From the NCBI GenBank assembly GCA_025356335.1, contig JANXUF010000100.1, positions 1 to 43,195 on the forward strand: 43,195 nt of DNA, read 5' to 3'. The first letter of the stretch is position 1, and every line of letters begins with the position of its first letter. The notes beneath the pieces were generated by a model. The model saw only the letters and a program-made list of their open reading frames with translations. It did no database searches and was not told the origin of the DNA. Source of the stretch: Actinomycetes bacterium (GTDB lineage: Bacteria; Actinomycetota; Acidimicrobiia; Acidimicrobiales; Ilumatobacteraceae). The translations under genes were made by a program, and so were the position numbers. Shown piece after piece: positions 32,550-41,176 of the stretch.

Positions 32550-33914
32550 TCAGGGGAGCGTCGACATACGGCGGAACAGGGTGATCTTGTCCTCGCCGAT
32601 TCGTTCACGCTTGGCCGGGTCTTCGATCCCGAGGCCTTCGGTCGGGGCGAGGCAGAGGATGCCGATCTTGCCCTCGTGCTCGTTGCGATGGATCTTCAAC
32701 GCCGCCTCGCCGGTCTCCTCCAGCGTGTGGACCGCCGACAGCAACGGCTGGATGCGGCCGTCATTGATCAGCTTGTTCGCCGCCCAGGCCTCGGAATAGT
32801 TGGCGAAATGCGAGGCCTTGAGATTCTTCAACTTCATCCAGAAGTGCCGGTTGTCGAACTCGACCATGTACCCCGATGTCGCCGCGCAGGTCACCACCGT
32901 GCCGCCGCGCTTGCAGGCGAAGATCGAAGCGCCCATCGTCTGGCGACCTGGGTGCTCGAAGACGATGTCGACGTCGTCGCCGACCAGTTCGCGGATCTTC
33001 TTGCCGAAGCGACGCCACTCCGACTCGTCCTGGGTGTGCTCGTCCTTCCAGAAACGGTAGCCCTCTGCACGTCGGTCGATCACCGCTTCGACACCCATGG
33101 CGTTGAGCAGCGCTGCCTTCTCAGGCGATGACACGACACCGATCGGGGTCCCCCCACCATTCAGGACGTACTGCACGGCATACCCGCCGATACCACCGCT
33201 CGCTCCCCAGACCAGCACGCTGTCGCCCTGCTTCATCCGAGCACCGTTGCGTCCGACGAGCATGCGGTAGCTCGTCGAGTTGCACAGCGCGTTGACGGCA
33301 GCTTCCTCCCACGTCAGATGCGTCGGCTTCGGCATCAACTGGTTGGCCTTGACGACGGTCAGATCGGCGAGCCCACCGAAGTTCGTCTCGAAGCCCCAGA
33401 TCCGCTGGTTGGCGGCGAGCATCGAGTCGTCGTGCGCCGACGGGTCCTGATCGTCCACATGGTTGCAGTGAACGGTCACGCGATCGCCGGGCTTCCAGTT
33501 GCGGACGGCCGAGCCCACCTGCACGACGACGCCGGCCGCATCCGAGCCGATGATGTGATAGGGCAACGCGTGGCGGGCGCCCCACACGCTCTCGCGGGCG
33601 AGGCGGTCGAGGAACCCGAACGTCGAAAGTGGCTCGAAGATCGATGTCCAGACAGTGTTGAAGTTGATCGAACTGGCCATCACCGCAACATAGGCTTCGT
33701 CAGGTGCCAACTCTGGCGTGGCGACCTCGCCGATGTGCACGCTCTTGCGCGGGTCCTTGTCGGCCGAGGCGAGACCCTCGAAGATCTGCGTGTCCTCTCG
33801 ACGAACGAAGGCGGCGCGGTAGCTGGCGGGCACACCGATTGCGGCGATCTCGTCTCCGCTCGCACCCGACTGGATGGCTTCGAGTATCGCTTTCATTTCG
33901 GGCATCTCGTTCAT
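32550..33914 (-). CDS. ccr: Crotonyl-CoA carboxylase/reductase
   Basis: A 454-residue medium-chain dehydrogenase/reductase-family enzyme that reduces and carboxylates crotonyl-CoA with NADPH and CO2 to ethylmalonyl-CoA. The Rossmann site reads VWGASGGIGGYAVQYVL. The residues known to hold CO2 in carboxylating members are visible: Asn in SSINFNTVW, Phe-Glu in WGFETNFGG, and His in FDNRHFWMKLK. It therefore should carboxylate, not only reduce. ATG 33914 stands nine bases after TATCGT (33924-33929), consistent with a leaderless mRNA. It heads an operon with mce and two further genes and is divergent from a thiolase. Confidence 0.93.
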   Translation of the reverse strand: MNEMPEMKAILEAIQSGASGDEIAAIGVPASYRAAFVRREDTQIFEGLASADKDPRKSVHIGEVATPELAPDEAYVAVMASSINFNTVWTSIFEPLSTFGFLDRLARESVWGARHALPYHIIGSDAAGVVVQVGSAVRNWKPGDRVTVHCNHVDDQDPSAHDDSMLAANQRIWGFETNFGGLADLTVVKANQLMPKPTHLTWEEAAVNALCNSTSYRMLVGRNGARMKQGDSVLVWGASGGIGGYAVQYVLNGGGTPIGVVSSPEKAALLNAMGVEAVIDRRAEGYRFWKDEHTQDESEWRRFGKKIRELVGDDVDIVFEHPGRQTMGASIFACKRGGTVVTCAATSGYMVEFDNRHFWMKLKNLKASHFANYSEAWAANKLINDGRIQPLLSAVHTLEETGEAALKIHRNEHEGKIGILCLAPTEGLGIEDPAKRERIGEDKITLFRRMSTLP

Positions 33915-33923
33915 GAGGCTCTG

Positions 33924-33967
33924 ACGATAGCTTCGAGTTACCTGTCGGTAACTATCCGAGCTAGCGT
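33924..33967. promoter_or_regulatory. Bidirectional leaderless promoter of ccr and thiolase
   Basis: The start codons are 60 bp apart. TATCGT (33924-33929, minus strand) leads ccr, and TAGCGT (33962-33967) stands seven bases before the thiolase ATG. Neither gene has a Shine-Dalgarno. Confidence 0.6.
33936..33953. promoter_or_regulatory. TetR-style operator AGTTACCTGTCGGTAACT
   Basis: A perfect inverted repeat with 7-bp arms and a 4-base spacer, centred between the two -10 hexamers. Sites of this size and symmetry serve TetR-family repressors of acyl-CoA genes. No such regulator is encoded in the window. Confidence 0.55.
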
Positions 33968-33974
33968 TCGTGTC

Positions 33975-35159
33975 ATGCCTGGTTCTTACATCGTCGCTGG
34001 TGCCCGTACGCCGATCGGAAAGATGAGTGGTGCGCTCGCCTCGCTGTCGGCCGCCGATCTTGGCGGCATCGCCATCGCCGCAGCGATGCAGCGGGCCGGC
34101 GTCACCGGTGAGGACATCGAGCACGTTTTCATGGGCCAGGTGCTGATGGCCGGCCAGGGCCAGGTGCCATCGCGCCAGGCCGCCGTCAAGGGCGGCATCC
34201 CGATGAGTGTCCCGGCGATCAACATCAACAAGGTCTGTCTGTCGGGGCTCAACACGATCTACCTCGCCGATCAGATGATCGCTGCCGGGGAAGCCGACAT
34301 CGTGATCGCCGGTGGCATGGAATCGATGACCAACGCCCCGTACCTCGCTCAGGGCGCTCGTGGCGGTTTCCGCTACGGCAACACCGAACTCGCCGACGCG
34401 ATCATCAAGGACGGCCTGTGGTGCGCCTTCGACGCCTGCCTGATGGGCCTCGGAACCGAGCGTTATACGGCAGGCAACATCACTCGGGCACAGCAGGACA
34501 ACCTGGCGATGAAGTCCAACGAGCGTGCCGCAGACGCGATCAAGGCCGGCCGCTTCAACGACGAGATCATCGCCGTGCCGATCGCGCAACGCAAGGGTGA
34601 TCCGATGCTCGTCGAGACCGACGAAGGTGTCCGTCCAGGCACGACGATGGAGTCGCTCGCCGGACTGAAGCCTGCGTTCGACAAGGCGGGGACGATCACC
34701 GCAGCGAACGCCTCGCAGATCAGTGACGGCGGATCGGCGGTCGTGATGATGAGCGAACGCGCCGTACAGGCCCGCGGCGTCACTCCGCTCGGCCGCGTCC
34801 TCAGCTACGGCATGGCCGCCGGTCCTGACAATGCGAGCCTGTTGCACCAGCCGAGCAACGCCATCAACAAAGCGCTGGCCCGCGCCAACAGGAGCATCGC
34901 CGACATTTCGATTTTCGAGATCAACGAGGCGTTCGCCGCCGTCGGGATCGCCTCGATGGCCGAACTCGGCATCAGTGACGAGATCGTCAACGTCAACGGC
35001 GGGGCGATCGCCCTCGGACATCCGATCGGGATGAGCGGAAACCGGCTGGCGCTGACAATCCTGCACGAGTTGCGTCGGCGGGGCGGCGGCCTCGGGGCGG
35101 CGGCGCTGTGCGGTGGTGGCGGTCAAGGCGATGCGTTGATCGTCGAGAGTATCGCCTGA
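33975..35159 (+). CDS. Acetyl-CoA acetyltransferase (thiolase)
   Basis: A 394-residue thiolase. It begins MPGSYIVAGARTPIGK. The nucleophilic Cys88 is in NKVCLSGLNTI, the conserved Asn-Glu-Ala-Phe-Ala in FEINEAFAAV, the His in GGAIALGHPIGMSG and the second Cys in AALCGGGGQGDA. It should condense two acetyl-CoA to acetoacetyl-CoA, the first step of the ethylmalonyl-CoA pathway and of polyhydroxybutyrate synthesis, or cleave beta-ketoacyl-CoA. The setting next to ccr favours the biosynthetic use. ATG 33975 is seven bases after TAGCGT. A small hairpin (35163-35177) lies after its stop. Confidence 0.92.
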   Translation: MPGSYIVAGARTPIGKMSGALASLSAADLGGIAIAAAMQRAGVTGEDIEHVFMGQVLMAGQGQVPSRQAAVKGGIPMSVPAININKVCLSGLNTIYLADQMIAAGEADIVIAGGMESMTNAPYLAQGARGGFRYGNTELADAIIKDGLWCAFDACLMGLGTERYTAGNITRAQQDNLAMKSNERAADAIKAGRFNDEIIAVPIAQRKGDPMLVETDEGVRPGTTMESLAGLKPAFDKAGTITAANASQISDGGSAVVMMSERAVQARGVTPLGRVLSYGMAAGPDNASLLHQPSNAINKALARANRSIADISIFEINEAFAAVGIASMAELGISDEIVNVNGGAIALGHPIGMSGNRLALTILHELRRRGGGLGAAALCGGGGQGDALIVESIA

Positions 35160-35162
35160 CGT

Positions 35163-35177
35163 ATCCGCTGAGCGGAT
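35163..35177 (+). terminator. Small hairpin after the thiolase gene
   Basis: ATCCGC-TGA-GCGGAT starts three bases after the stop; there is no T-run. A weak terminator or stabiliser. Confidence 0.3.
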
Positions 35178-35242
35178 CTTCGACCACGGAGAGTGCGAGT
35201 GGGCGCGAATTTCATCGCGGCTGGCGAAGGCGCTGAGGATGA

Positions 35243-35271
35243 TTGACAACGATCAGTAACTTCTGTAACGT
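35243..35271 (+). promoter_or_regulatory. Candidate promoter TTGACA-N17-TAACGT
   Basis: The -35 hexamer matches the consensus and the -10 fits TAnnnT with a 17-base spacer, inside the gene-free 35160-35551 gap. No open reading frame with a ribosome site follows. A second -10-like TAGCGT lies at 35313-35318. Confidence 0.4.
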
Positions 35272-35324
35272 AAATGAAACAACGCTGGCACGCAGCTCGT
35301 TTCATGAGGACGTAGCGTGAGCGC

Positions 35325-35464
35325 GATCTGGGGTACCTCTCGCTGAGCTGGCCGTCCGCCCGCTGCTCGCTCGCTGACGAGGTACCCCGGTAACCATCTC
35401 ACTGCTCGCCAGCGTCTCCGTCTGCGCCGGACATGCTGAAGCTGTCGGATGAGATAGTGAGTGG
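35325..35464 (+). ncRNA. Candidate structured small RNA
   Basis: The stretch starts seven bases after TAGCGT (35313-35318), where the window's leaderless genes have their start codon, but here there is no ATG. It folds into two arms. The first is GGGGTACCTC (35330-35339) with GAGGTACCCC (35379-35388), perfect over ten bases. The second is CCATCTCACT (35394-35403) with AGTGAGTGG (35456-35464), with one bulge, enclosing a CCGGACA/TGTCGG hairpin. It does not match SRP, RNase P, 6S or tmRNA cores that I know. It could instead be a double terminator or a repeat between convergent genes; the strand is assumed from the promoter-like hexamers. The rest of the gap (to 35551) shows no gene. Confidence 0.35.
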
Positions 35465-35551
35465 AGGGCTTGCCCGACCGACGATGCACTCCTGAGCCGA
35501 CGTCAAGGCGCCCTGGCGCCGGAGATGGCGTGCGAAGCAGTCCAGACGGAT

Positions 35552-36157
35552 TCAGTCGACGATACGACGGCCTTCGAGTGCCCGGCCGAGTGTCAACTCA
35601 TCGGCATATTCGAGGTCGCCACCGACGGGCAGGCCGCTGGCGATACGGCTCACCGTCAGCCCGAGCGGCTTGATCAGCCGAGCCAGGTACATCGCCGTTG
35701 CCTCGCCCTCGACATTCGGGTTCGTGCACAGGATGATCTCCTGCACGGTGTCCGAGCCGAGTCGCCGAAGCAGTTCGCGGATCTTCAACTGTTCAGGGCC
35801 GACACCGTCGATCGGGCTGATCGCCCCCATCAGGACGTGGTAGCGGCCGCGGAATTCGCCGGTACGTTCGACGGCGATGATGTCCCTCGCCTCTTCGACG
35901 ACACACAGAACGGTCTGATCGCGGCGCGGATCGGCGCAGATCGAACACAGTTCGTCCTCGGAGACGTTGAAGCACTGCTCACAGAAACGCACGCGTGCTT
36001 TCGCGGTGATGATCGCGTTCGCCAATCGTTCGGCATCTTCGGTCGGCAGTTTGAGCAGATGGAAGGTGATGCGTTGCGCCGACTTCGGGCCGATTCCCGG
36101 CAAGCGCCCGAGTTCATCGATGAGCGTCTGCACCGCCTGCGCGTAGACGGCGGCCAT
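35552..36157 (-). CDS. recR: RecR, recombination mediator
   Basis: A 201-residue protein. The helix-hairpin-helix reads [24 protein letters not shown]. The zinc finger shows [16 protein letters not shown]. The Toprim domain shows [42 protein letters not shown]. It works with RecO to load RecA on gapped DNA. It lies one base after the dnaX stop, so the two form an operon, as in many bacteria; the small YbaB gene often found between them is absent. Confidence 0.96.
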   Translation of the reverse strand: MAAVYAQAVQTLIDELGRLPGIGPKSAQRITFHLLKLPTEDAERLANAIITAKARVRFCEQCFNVSEDELCSICADPRRDQTVLCVVEEARDIIAVERTGEFRGRYHVLMGAISPIDGVGPEQLKIRELLRRLGSDTVQEIILCTNPNVEGEATAMYLARLIKPLGLTVSRIASGLPVGGDLEYADELTLGRALEGRRIVD

Positions 36158-36158
36158 A

Positions 36159-37991
36159 TCAGCTCTCTTCGCTGAGGGTCACGCCGGGAAATGCTGCGGT
36201 GATCCGATCGATCGGTGACATCACTGGAACCCTGGGAGCGTCGACCAGCGCCCCGAGATCGACGTCGTCGTCTGCCTCTGGTTGTGACATCACCGCGGTA
36301 GGCGAATCCGATCGCGCCTGCCCCGAGGCCGTCGTCGAGCCGATCGTCAGCGACAGGCGCACGCTGGAGCCCAGCCGAGTCGACAGCGCGGCCTCGACCT
36401 CCTTGCGGTTCTCCTCACCTTTGGCGCGCAGCCGGTCGCTCGGGAAGACGAACGTGGCGACGCCGTCGGCGATACCGATCAATTGCCCGCTACTGAACAC
36501 GCCCTTGGCAAGCGGCCGCAGCGTTGCGCTGACCGCCTGCCACATATCGTTGCCGTCGCCGCTGGGTGACAACACGATCGGACCTTGGTCGTCACCCGCT
36601 GCGGATACACCCGCAGGTGTTCCCTGCCGTACCGGTTGCGGTGCAGTGTCAGCCAACGAAACAGGGGGCCTGTCGGAGGCGGGAGACGTTGCCCGAGCCG
36701 CCGGCTGGTCGTCGGGGACCGACGCAAGGTGGGAGCTCTCCGACGACGGCCTGGCGGCACCGGTCGACGGATCGCGCCGCGCCCGGGAACCGAACGCCGC
36801 ACGAGGTGCGGGCCCGACCGTCGGAGCGGCGGCGGCGCCCGCGGCCTGGTATGCGGGCGTCGGAGCCGATCCAGTCACCGGCTGGCCTGCGGCGGCAACG
36901 GCGCGTTCCAGTCTGGCGATGCGTGCCGTCAGTTCGGCGAGTCCGCTCTCGACCGACGGGTTGGTCAGTTTGACGAGCGCGACCTCGAGCAGCACACGCG
37001 GATCGGGCGCATGACGCATCTCGACGAGTAGTGCGCCGAGTGTCTCGATCGCCCGGACAGCGAGCGGTGCACCGAGGCGTTCGGCGAGCCGACCGACCTC
37101 GGCGGCGCGGTGATCCGTGAGGGCGACGAGTTCTGGTGCCATCAGACAGAGGAAACAGTCGCGGAGGTGAGCGACGATCGATTCCGTCAACACCCTCGAA
37201 TCGCGGCCCTGGCGGATCGAAGCAGCGACTGCGGCGAGCGCCCTGCCGGGATCGGTTTCGATCAACGACTCGACGAACTCGTCGAGTGGGGTCTCGTCAG
37301 GAGCGACCCCGCCGCTCGCCAGGACGACTTCGAGTTGGGAGATCGTGTCACGCGCCGATCCGCCACCCTGGCGCAATACGGAATCGAGCGCAGCTTCGTC
37401 CAAGTCGAGGTGGGCGTCGGATGCCAGCCAGCGGATGTGATCGGCCATGACATCCATTGCCAGCAGATGGAACTGGAACGGCTGGGTGCGCGAGCGGATG
37501 GTCTCGCTGACTTTCTGCGGATCGGTCGTCGCCAATACGAACACGACGTGCGGTGGTGGCTCCTCCAGCGTTTTCAGCAGCGCGCCCTCGGCACCCTTGG
37601 AAAGCATGTGGACCTCGTCGAGGATGTACACCTTGTGACGTCCGGGCGTCCCGAGCATTGCCTTGTCGATCAGTTCGCGCATCGCCTCGACGCCGTTGTT
37701 GCTGGCGGCGTCCAACTCGTGGACGTCGAAGCTCGTGCCGGCCTCCACAGCAATGCACGAAGCGCACTCGCAACACGGCTCACCGTCCTGCGCATTTTCG
37801 CAGTTGAGTACTTTTGCGAGGATGCGTGCAGTCGACGTCTTGCCGGTCCCTCGCGGTCCGGAGAACAGGTACGCATGCCCCTGGCGGCCGTTGGCAACGG
37901 CATTGCGCAGTGCCGTGGTGACGTGATCCTGTCCCTTGACTTCGCTGAAACGGCGGGGCCGATAGCGGCGGTAGAGCGACTGGGTGGCCAT
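36159..37991 (-). CDS. dnaX: DnaX, DNA polymerase III tau/gamma subunit
   Basis: A 610-residue clamp-loader subunit. It begins [24 protein letters not shown]. Walker A is [13 protein letters not shown]; the zinc module is [16 protein letters not shown]; the DEVHML box and the sensor [13 protein letters not shown] follow. A long Pro/Ala/Ser-rich linker leads to a C-terminal domain that should bind the polymerase alpha subunit. No slippery A-run for a gamma frameshift is seen. ATG 37991 is chosen over the GTG at 38021, since TAGGCT stands seven bases before it (37999-38004), the leaderless layout. Confidence 0.95.
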   Translation of the reverse strand: MATQSLYRRYRPRRFSEVKGQDHVTTALRNAVANGRQGHAYLFSGPRGTGKTSTARILAKVLNCENAQDGEPCCECASCIAVEAGTSFDVHELDAASNNGVEAMRELIDKAMLGTPGRHKVYILDEVHMLSKGAEGALLKTLEEPPPHVVFVLATTDPQKVSETIRSRTQPFQFHLLAMDVMADHIRWLASDAHLDLDEAALDSVLRQGGGSARDTISQLEVVLASGGVAPDETPLDEFVESLIETDPGRALAAVAASIRQGRDSRVLTESIVAHLRDCFLCLMAPELVALTDHRAAEVGRLAERLGAPLAVRAIETLGALLVEMRHAPDPRVLLEVALVKLTNPSVESGLAELTARIARLERAVAAAGQPVTGSAPTPAYQAAGAAAAPTVGPAPRAAFGSRARRDPSTGAARPSSESSHLASVPDDQPAARATSPASDRPPVSLADTAPQPVRQGTPAGVSAAGDDQGPIVLSPSGDGNDMWQAVSATLRPLAKGVFSSGQLIGIADGVATFVFPSDRLRAKGEENRKEVEAALSTRLGSSVRLSLTIGSTTASGQARSDSPTAVMSQPEADDDVDLGALVDAPRVPVMSPIDRITAAFPGVTLSEES

Positions 37992-38058
37992 GGCGGCGAG
38001 CCTACCGAGTGGCAATGACACGAGACTTCAGTGCCCGCGAAGTACCGTTCTCGTAACC

Positions 38059-39996
38059 ATGAACCGGCGTCTGCTCTCTCGCCTCCTTTTTGCACTCGCT
38101 TTGGTGACGGCGCTGATCGGTGCCGGGGGTGGCGATGCACACGCCGAAGCCAACCTGCTACCGAAGTCCGTACCGACGATCGGCGCCACGGTGGCGACTG
38201 CGCCGTCGGAATTGCACATGTTCTTCAGCCAGCGACTGACTGCCGCACCGGCGATCGTCATGACCCAGACAACGCCTGCCGGCGGCATCATTCCACTTGG
38301 TGCCGCAGTGATGGGCAAGACCGCAGCCGAGTGGACGTATCCGATCACGCTCGCATTGTCGCCAGGTGTCTACAACGAGGTGCTGACCGGCACCGTCAAT
38401 ACGACGAACGTGCTGACGATCACCGGTACGGCGGCGGTGACGCCTGGTGCTGTGCCGACCACGACGCCCCCGACCGTCGCGAAGACGGCAGCGCCGAAGA
38501 CCACCTCGAAGACCGCCGTTGCGGTCACGGTCGTCAATGTGACGGTGGCGCCGGCGGCAGCTGGTGCTTCCAGTACCGACACATCGGCGCCTGGGTCTGC
38601 GACGTCCGTCAAGACCGACGCCGTCCATTCGACGAGCGACAGCGGTTCCGGAGCAGCCGACCTGGTCGGTGCGGTCGGTAGATGGTTGACCTATCTCGGC
38701 CTCTCGGCGCTGTTCGGTGGCCTGCTGCTGATTGTCATTGCCTGGCCGGAAGGCGTCGAATTCATTCTGACGGTTCGCTTCTTTCGTCTCGCCTGGGTCG
38801 GAGCGATCGTCGGTTCGGTGTTGACGGTCATCTCGCTGACGGCGATCATCAAGGGTGTCTCCGTCGGCAGCGCCGTCAGTCCGAGCGCATGGTTCGACAT
38901 CAAGAGCGACGGCGAGGGTCTTGCGGCGATCGCCAGGTTGCTGTTCGTCGGCGGGGCGGCGTGGGTGGCGTTCGGACCGGAACGGGCTGTCGCACCCGCC
39001 TCACAGCTCCCCGCGTTCGCCTTTCCGTTTCTTGCACTCGTGACCTTCGGGTTCTCGCGGGCGACCGGGGCGAAAATGGTCCCCGTCGGTGTGCTCGCCG
39101 GCGGCCTGCACGTCTTGGCCGTCGCCGCTTGGCTCGGCGGTCTGCTCCTGCTCTCTCGTGTCGCCCTCACAGCACCGGGTGATGCCGATTTGCTGCGGGC
39201 GGTTCGTGGATTCAGCCGGATCGCCGTGCCGGCATTGCTCGTCGTCGTGGCGACCGGCGCCGTGCAGGTCTTCCGCCTCGTCGGTGGTCCTGCCAAACTG
39301 TTCAGCACGGGCTACGGCAGGCTGCTGCTGCTGAAGGTGGTCGTCGTCGCCCTGATGGCCTACGTGGCGACGGCGAACCGGCATGTGGTTCGCCTGCGGC
39401 TCGGTCGGGCCGCCGTCCTGAACGACCGGGTCGCCTTTCGCCTTCGGCGGTCGATCGCCGGCGAGGCGACGATCGGCATGGTCGTCCTGGCGTTGAGCGC
39501 GCTGATGATGAACCTCGTTCCAGCCGGCTTGTCGGCGTCGGCCTCGGCGGTCAACGGAGGGTCGACGGCGACCGAGACGCTGAACTTCAAACAGACGGGC
39601 CTCGATGCCACCGTTGGAGTCGGACCATCGGTCGCCGGGGCGCAGAACACCATTCGAATCAACGTGCGCACTCCCGGCTCGACCTCATTGATCGACATCC
39701 ATTTCGATTTCTATCCGGCGAATGGCGTCGGCGTACCATTCCGTATCACCCCACCGATCGGCGATCTCAAGGGCGGGGCGACGTTCCATGTCGATGCAGC
39801 GACGTTCACCGACGCAGCCGGCAAGGCAGCACCCGGCGTCTGGCAGGTCATCGTTGCGGGGCATACACAGACGGGCAATGTTCCCGACGTGACGAAGACG
39901 TTCACCGTCGCACCGCCATCAGGCAGTGCTGCCACGCCGACGACCACTCCAGGCCCCACCGGTGGCACGACGCCCGTCACCACGCCGTCGAGCTGA
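38059..39996 (+). CDS. CopC-CopD fusion, copper uptake/resistance membrane protein
   Basis: A 645-residue protein. A signal peptide (MNRRLLSRLLFALALVTALIGAGG) ends before HAEANLLPKSVP; the first His of mature CopC binds copper. The CopC domain continues with SELHMFFSQRL and WTYPITLALSPGVYNEVL. A Thr/Ala/Pro linker is followed by CopD, with about eight hydrophobic helices from residue 210 to 490, and a C-terminal extracytoplasmic beta domain with a Thr/Pro-rich tail. It probably imports or senses copper as in YcnJ proteins. Most canonical Met/His clusters are weak, so the metal is inferred. TACCGT lies ten bases before ATG 38059. It is divergent from dnaX. Confidence 0.82.
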   Translation: MNRRLLSRLLFALALVTALIGAGGGDAHAEANLLPKSVPTIGATVATAPSELHMFFSQRLTAAPAIVMTQTTPAGGIIPLGAAVMGKTAAEWTYPITLALSPGVYNEVLTGTVNTTNVLTITGTAAVTPGAVPTTTPPTVAKTAAPKTTSKTAVAVTVVNVTVAPAAAGASSTDTSAPGSATSVKTDAVHSTSDSGSGAADLVGAVGRWLTYLGLSALFGGLLLIVIAWPEGVEFILTVRFFRLAWVGAIVGSVLTVISLTAIIKGVSVGSAVSPSAWFDIKSDGEGLAAIARLLFVGGAAWVAFGPERAVAPASQLPAFAFPFLALVTFGFSRATGAKMVPVGVLAGGLHVLAVAAWLGGLLLLSRVALTAPGDADLLRAVRGFSRIAVPALLVVVATGAVQVFRLVGGPAKLFSTGYGRLLLLKVVVVALMAYVATANRHVVRLRLGRAAVLNDRVAFRLRRSIAGEATIGMVVLALSALMMNLVPAGLSASASAVNGGSTATETLNFKQTGLDATVGVGPSVAGAQNTIRINVRTPGSTSLIDIHFDFYPANGVGVPFRITPPIGDLKGGATFHVDAATFTDAAGKAAPGVWQVIVAGHTQTGNVPDVTKTFTVAPPSGSAATPTTTPGPTGGTTPVTTPSS

Positions 39997-40005
39997 CGCA
40001 TCCTG

Positions 40006-41052
40006 CTAGTCGGGGAAGAGTGACTCCACCGGTAGGACCTCGGCAACGTCGAGTTGTTCGAACGTGCAACTCGCCGGGTCGCGGTCAGGACGCCAGCAGA
40101 CGAACTGCACACCGTGACGGAAGCGACCGCTCTGCAGTTGCCCGAACGTCACTTCGACGACACGTTCGATCCGCAACGGCTCGAACGACAGGTCCTTGTC
40201 GACATTCCAGCGGCTGTGTTCGCCACCGCCGACCCAACCCGCCCACGGATGGTTGTCGAGTGCATTCTCGCGAAGTGGTTCGACGATGTCGTTGAGTTCG
40301 GTGCGGAAGCTGGCCGTGAACGCAGCGGTCACGCCGACCGAACGAAGGTGCCCTTCTGTGTCGTAGAGCCCGAGCAGCAACGAGCCGACACCCTTGCCGT
40401 CCTTGTGTACGCGGTACCCGGCGACGACGCAGTCCGCGGTTCGTGTGTGCTTGATTTTCGCCATCACGCGCTTGTCCGGAACGTACAGCAGCTCCGATCG
40501 TTTGGCGATGACACCATCGAGCCCAGCGCCCTCGAAGCGATTGAACCACTCGTGGGCGACGCCAGGATCCGTCGAGATCGGGGTCACCTTGACCATCGAG
40601 CCCACCGTGACTGCGTCTTCCAGCGCGCGGCGGCGTTCAGCGAACGGCGTGGACATCAGGTTGGTGCCATCGAGGCTCAAGGCGTCGAAGGCGACGAACA
40701 TCGCCGGCGTCTCCTCTGACAGGCGCTTCACCCGCGAGGCGGCAGGATGGATCCGCTGCTGCAGTGCGTCGAAGTCGAGTCCCTGCCCGGTGGCCGAGGG
40801 CAGCACGATCTCGCCGTCGACGACTGCCTGATCGGGGAGCGCAGCGAGCAACGGGGCGATCAACTCCGGAAAATAGCGGTTGAACGGCTTTTCATTGCGG
40901 CTCGCCAGCTCGATGTCGTCGCCTGATCGGAAGACGATGCAACGAAACCCGTCCCATTTCGGCTCGTACCACCAGCCGTCGCCTTCTGGGATCTGCGGTG
41001 TCAGCTTGGCAAGCATCGGAGAGATCGGCGGGGTGAGCGGAAAGGTGGCCAC
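40006..41052 (-). CDS. ligC: ATP-dependent DNA ligase, LigC type
   Basis: A 348-residue ligase. It begins with PPISPMLAKLTPQIPEG; the AMP-accepting lysine is in YEPKWDGFR (KxDG motif). Other nucleotidyltransferase motifs are SRNEKPFNRYFPEL, VVDGEIV, FVAFDAL, GLDGVIAKR and VMAKIKH. The OB domain ends with SRWNVDKDLSFEPLRIERVVEV and FRHGVQFVCWRPDRDP. This is the arrangement of mycobacterial LigC, used in repair. GTG 41052 is chosen because the conserved part starts there; the frame is open to 41313 but runs over the divergent gene. No Ku is seen here. Convergent with the copper gene (9 bp). Confidence 0.92.
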   Translation of the reverse strand: MATFPLTPPISPMLAKLTPQIPEGDGWWYEPKWDGFRCIVFRSGDDIELASRNEKPFNRYFPELIAPLLAALPDQAVVDGEIVLPSATGQGLDFDALQQRIHPAASRVKRLSEETPAMFVAFDALSLDGTNLMSTPFAERRRALEDAVTVGSMVKVTPISTDPGVAHEWFNRFEGAGLDGVIAKRSELLYVPDKRVMAKIKHTRTADCVVAGYRVHKDGKGVGSLLLGLYDTEGHLRSVGVTAAFTASFRTELNDIVEPLRENALDNHPWAGWVGGGEHSRWNVDKDLSFEPLRIERVVEVTFGQLQSGRFRHGVQFVCWRPDRDPASCTFEQLDVAEVLPVESLFPD

Positions 41053-41158
41053 GCCACAGCTTGCTGCCTGCGAGCCGCTGACGCCAGCAATCGACGGTCG
41101 AAGCCTGCCGTGACCGTTGCCGCAGCGACGCGAGGATGGGTTGGAATGCCCCGCCGGA

Positions 41159-41176
41159 CTAGCGTCGTCCCCCGTG
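41159..41176 (+). promoter_or_regulatory. Leaderless promoter TAGCGT of the carboxylase beta subunit
   Basis: TAGCGT (41159-41164) is followed by nine bases and GTG 41174. It is the same hexamer as before the thiolase and accE genes. Confidence 0.45.

Noticed and set aside
35325..35464. SRP (4.5S) RNA, which is often near dnaX
   Set aside because: The conserved GGAAGGAAGCAGCC-type loop is absent on both strands.
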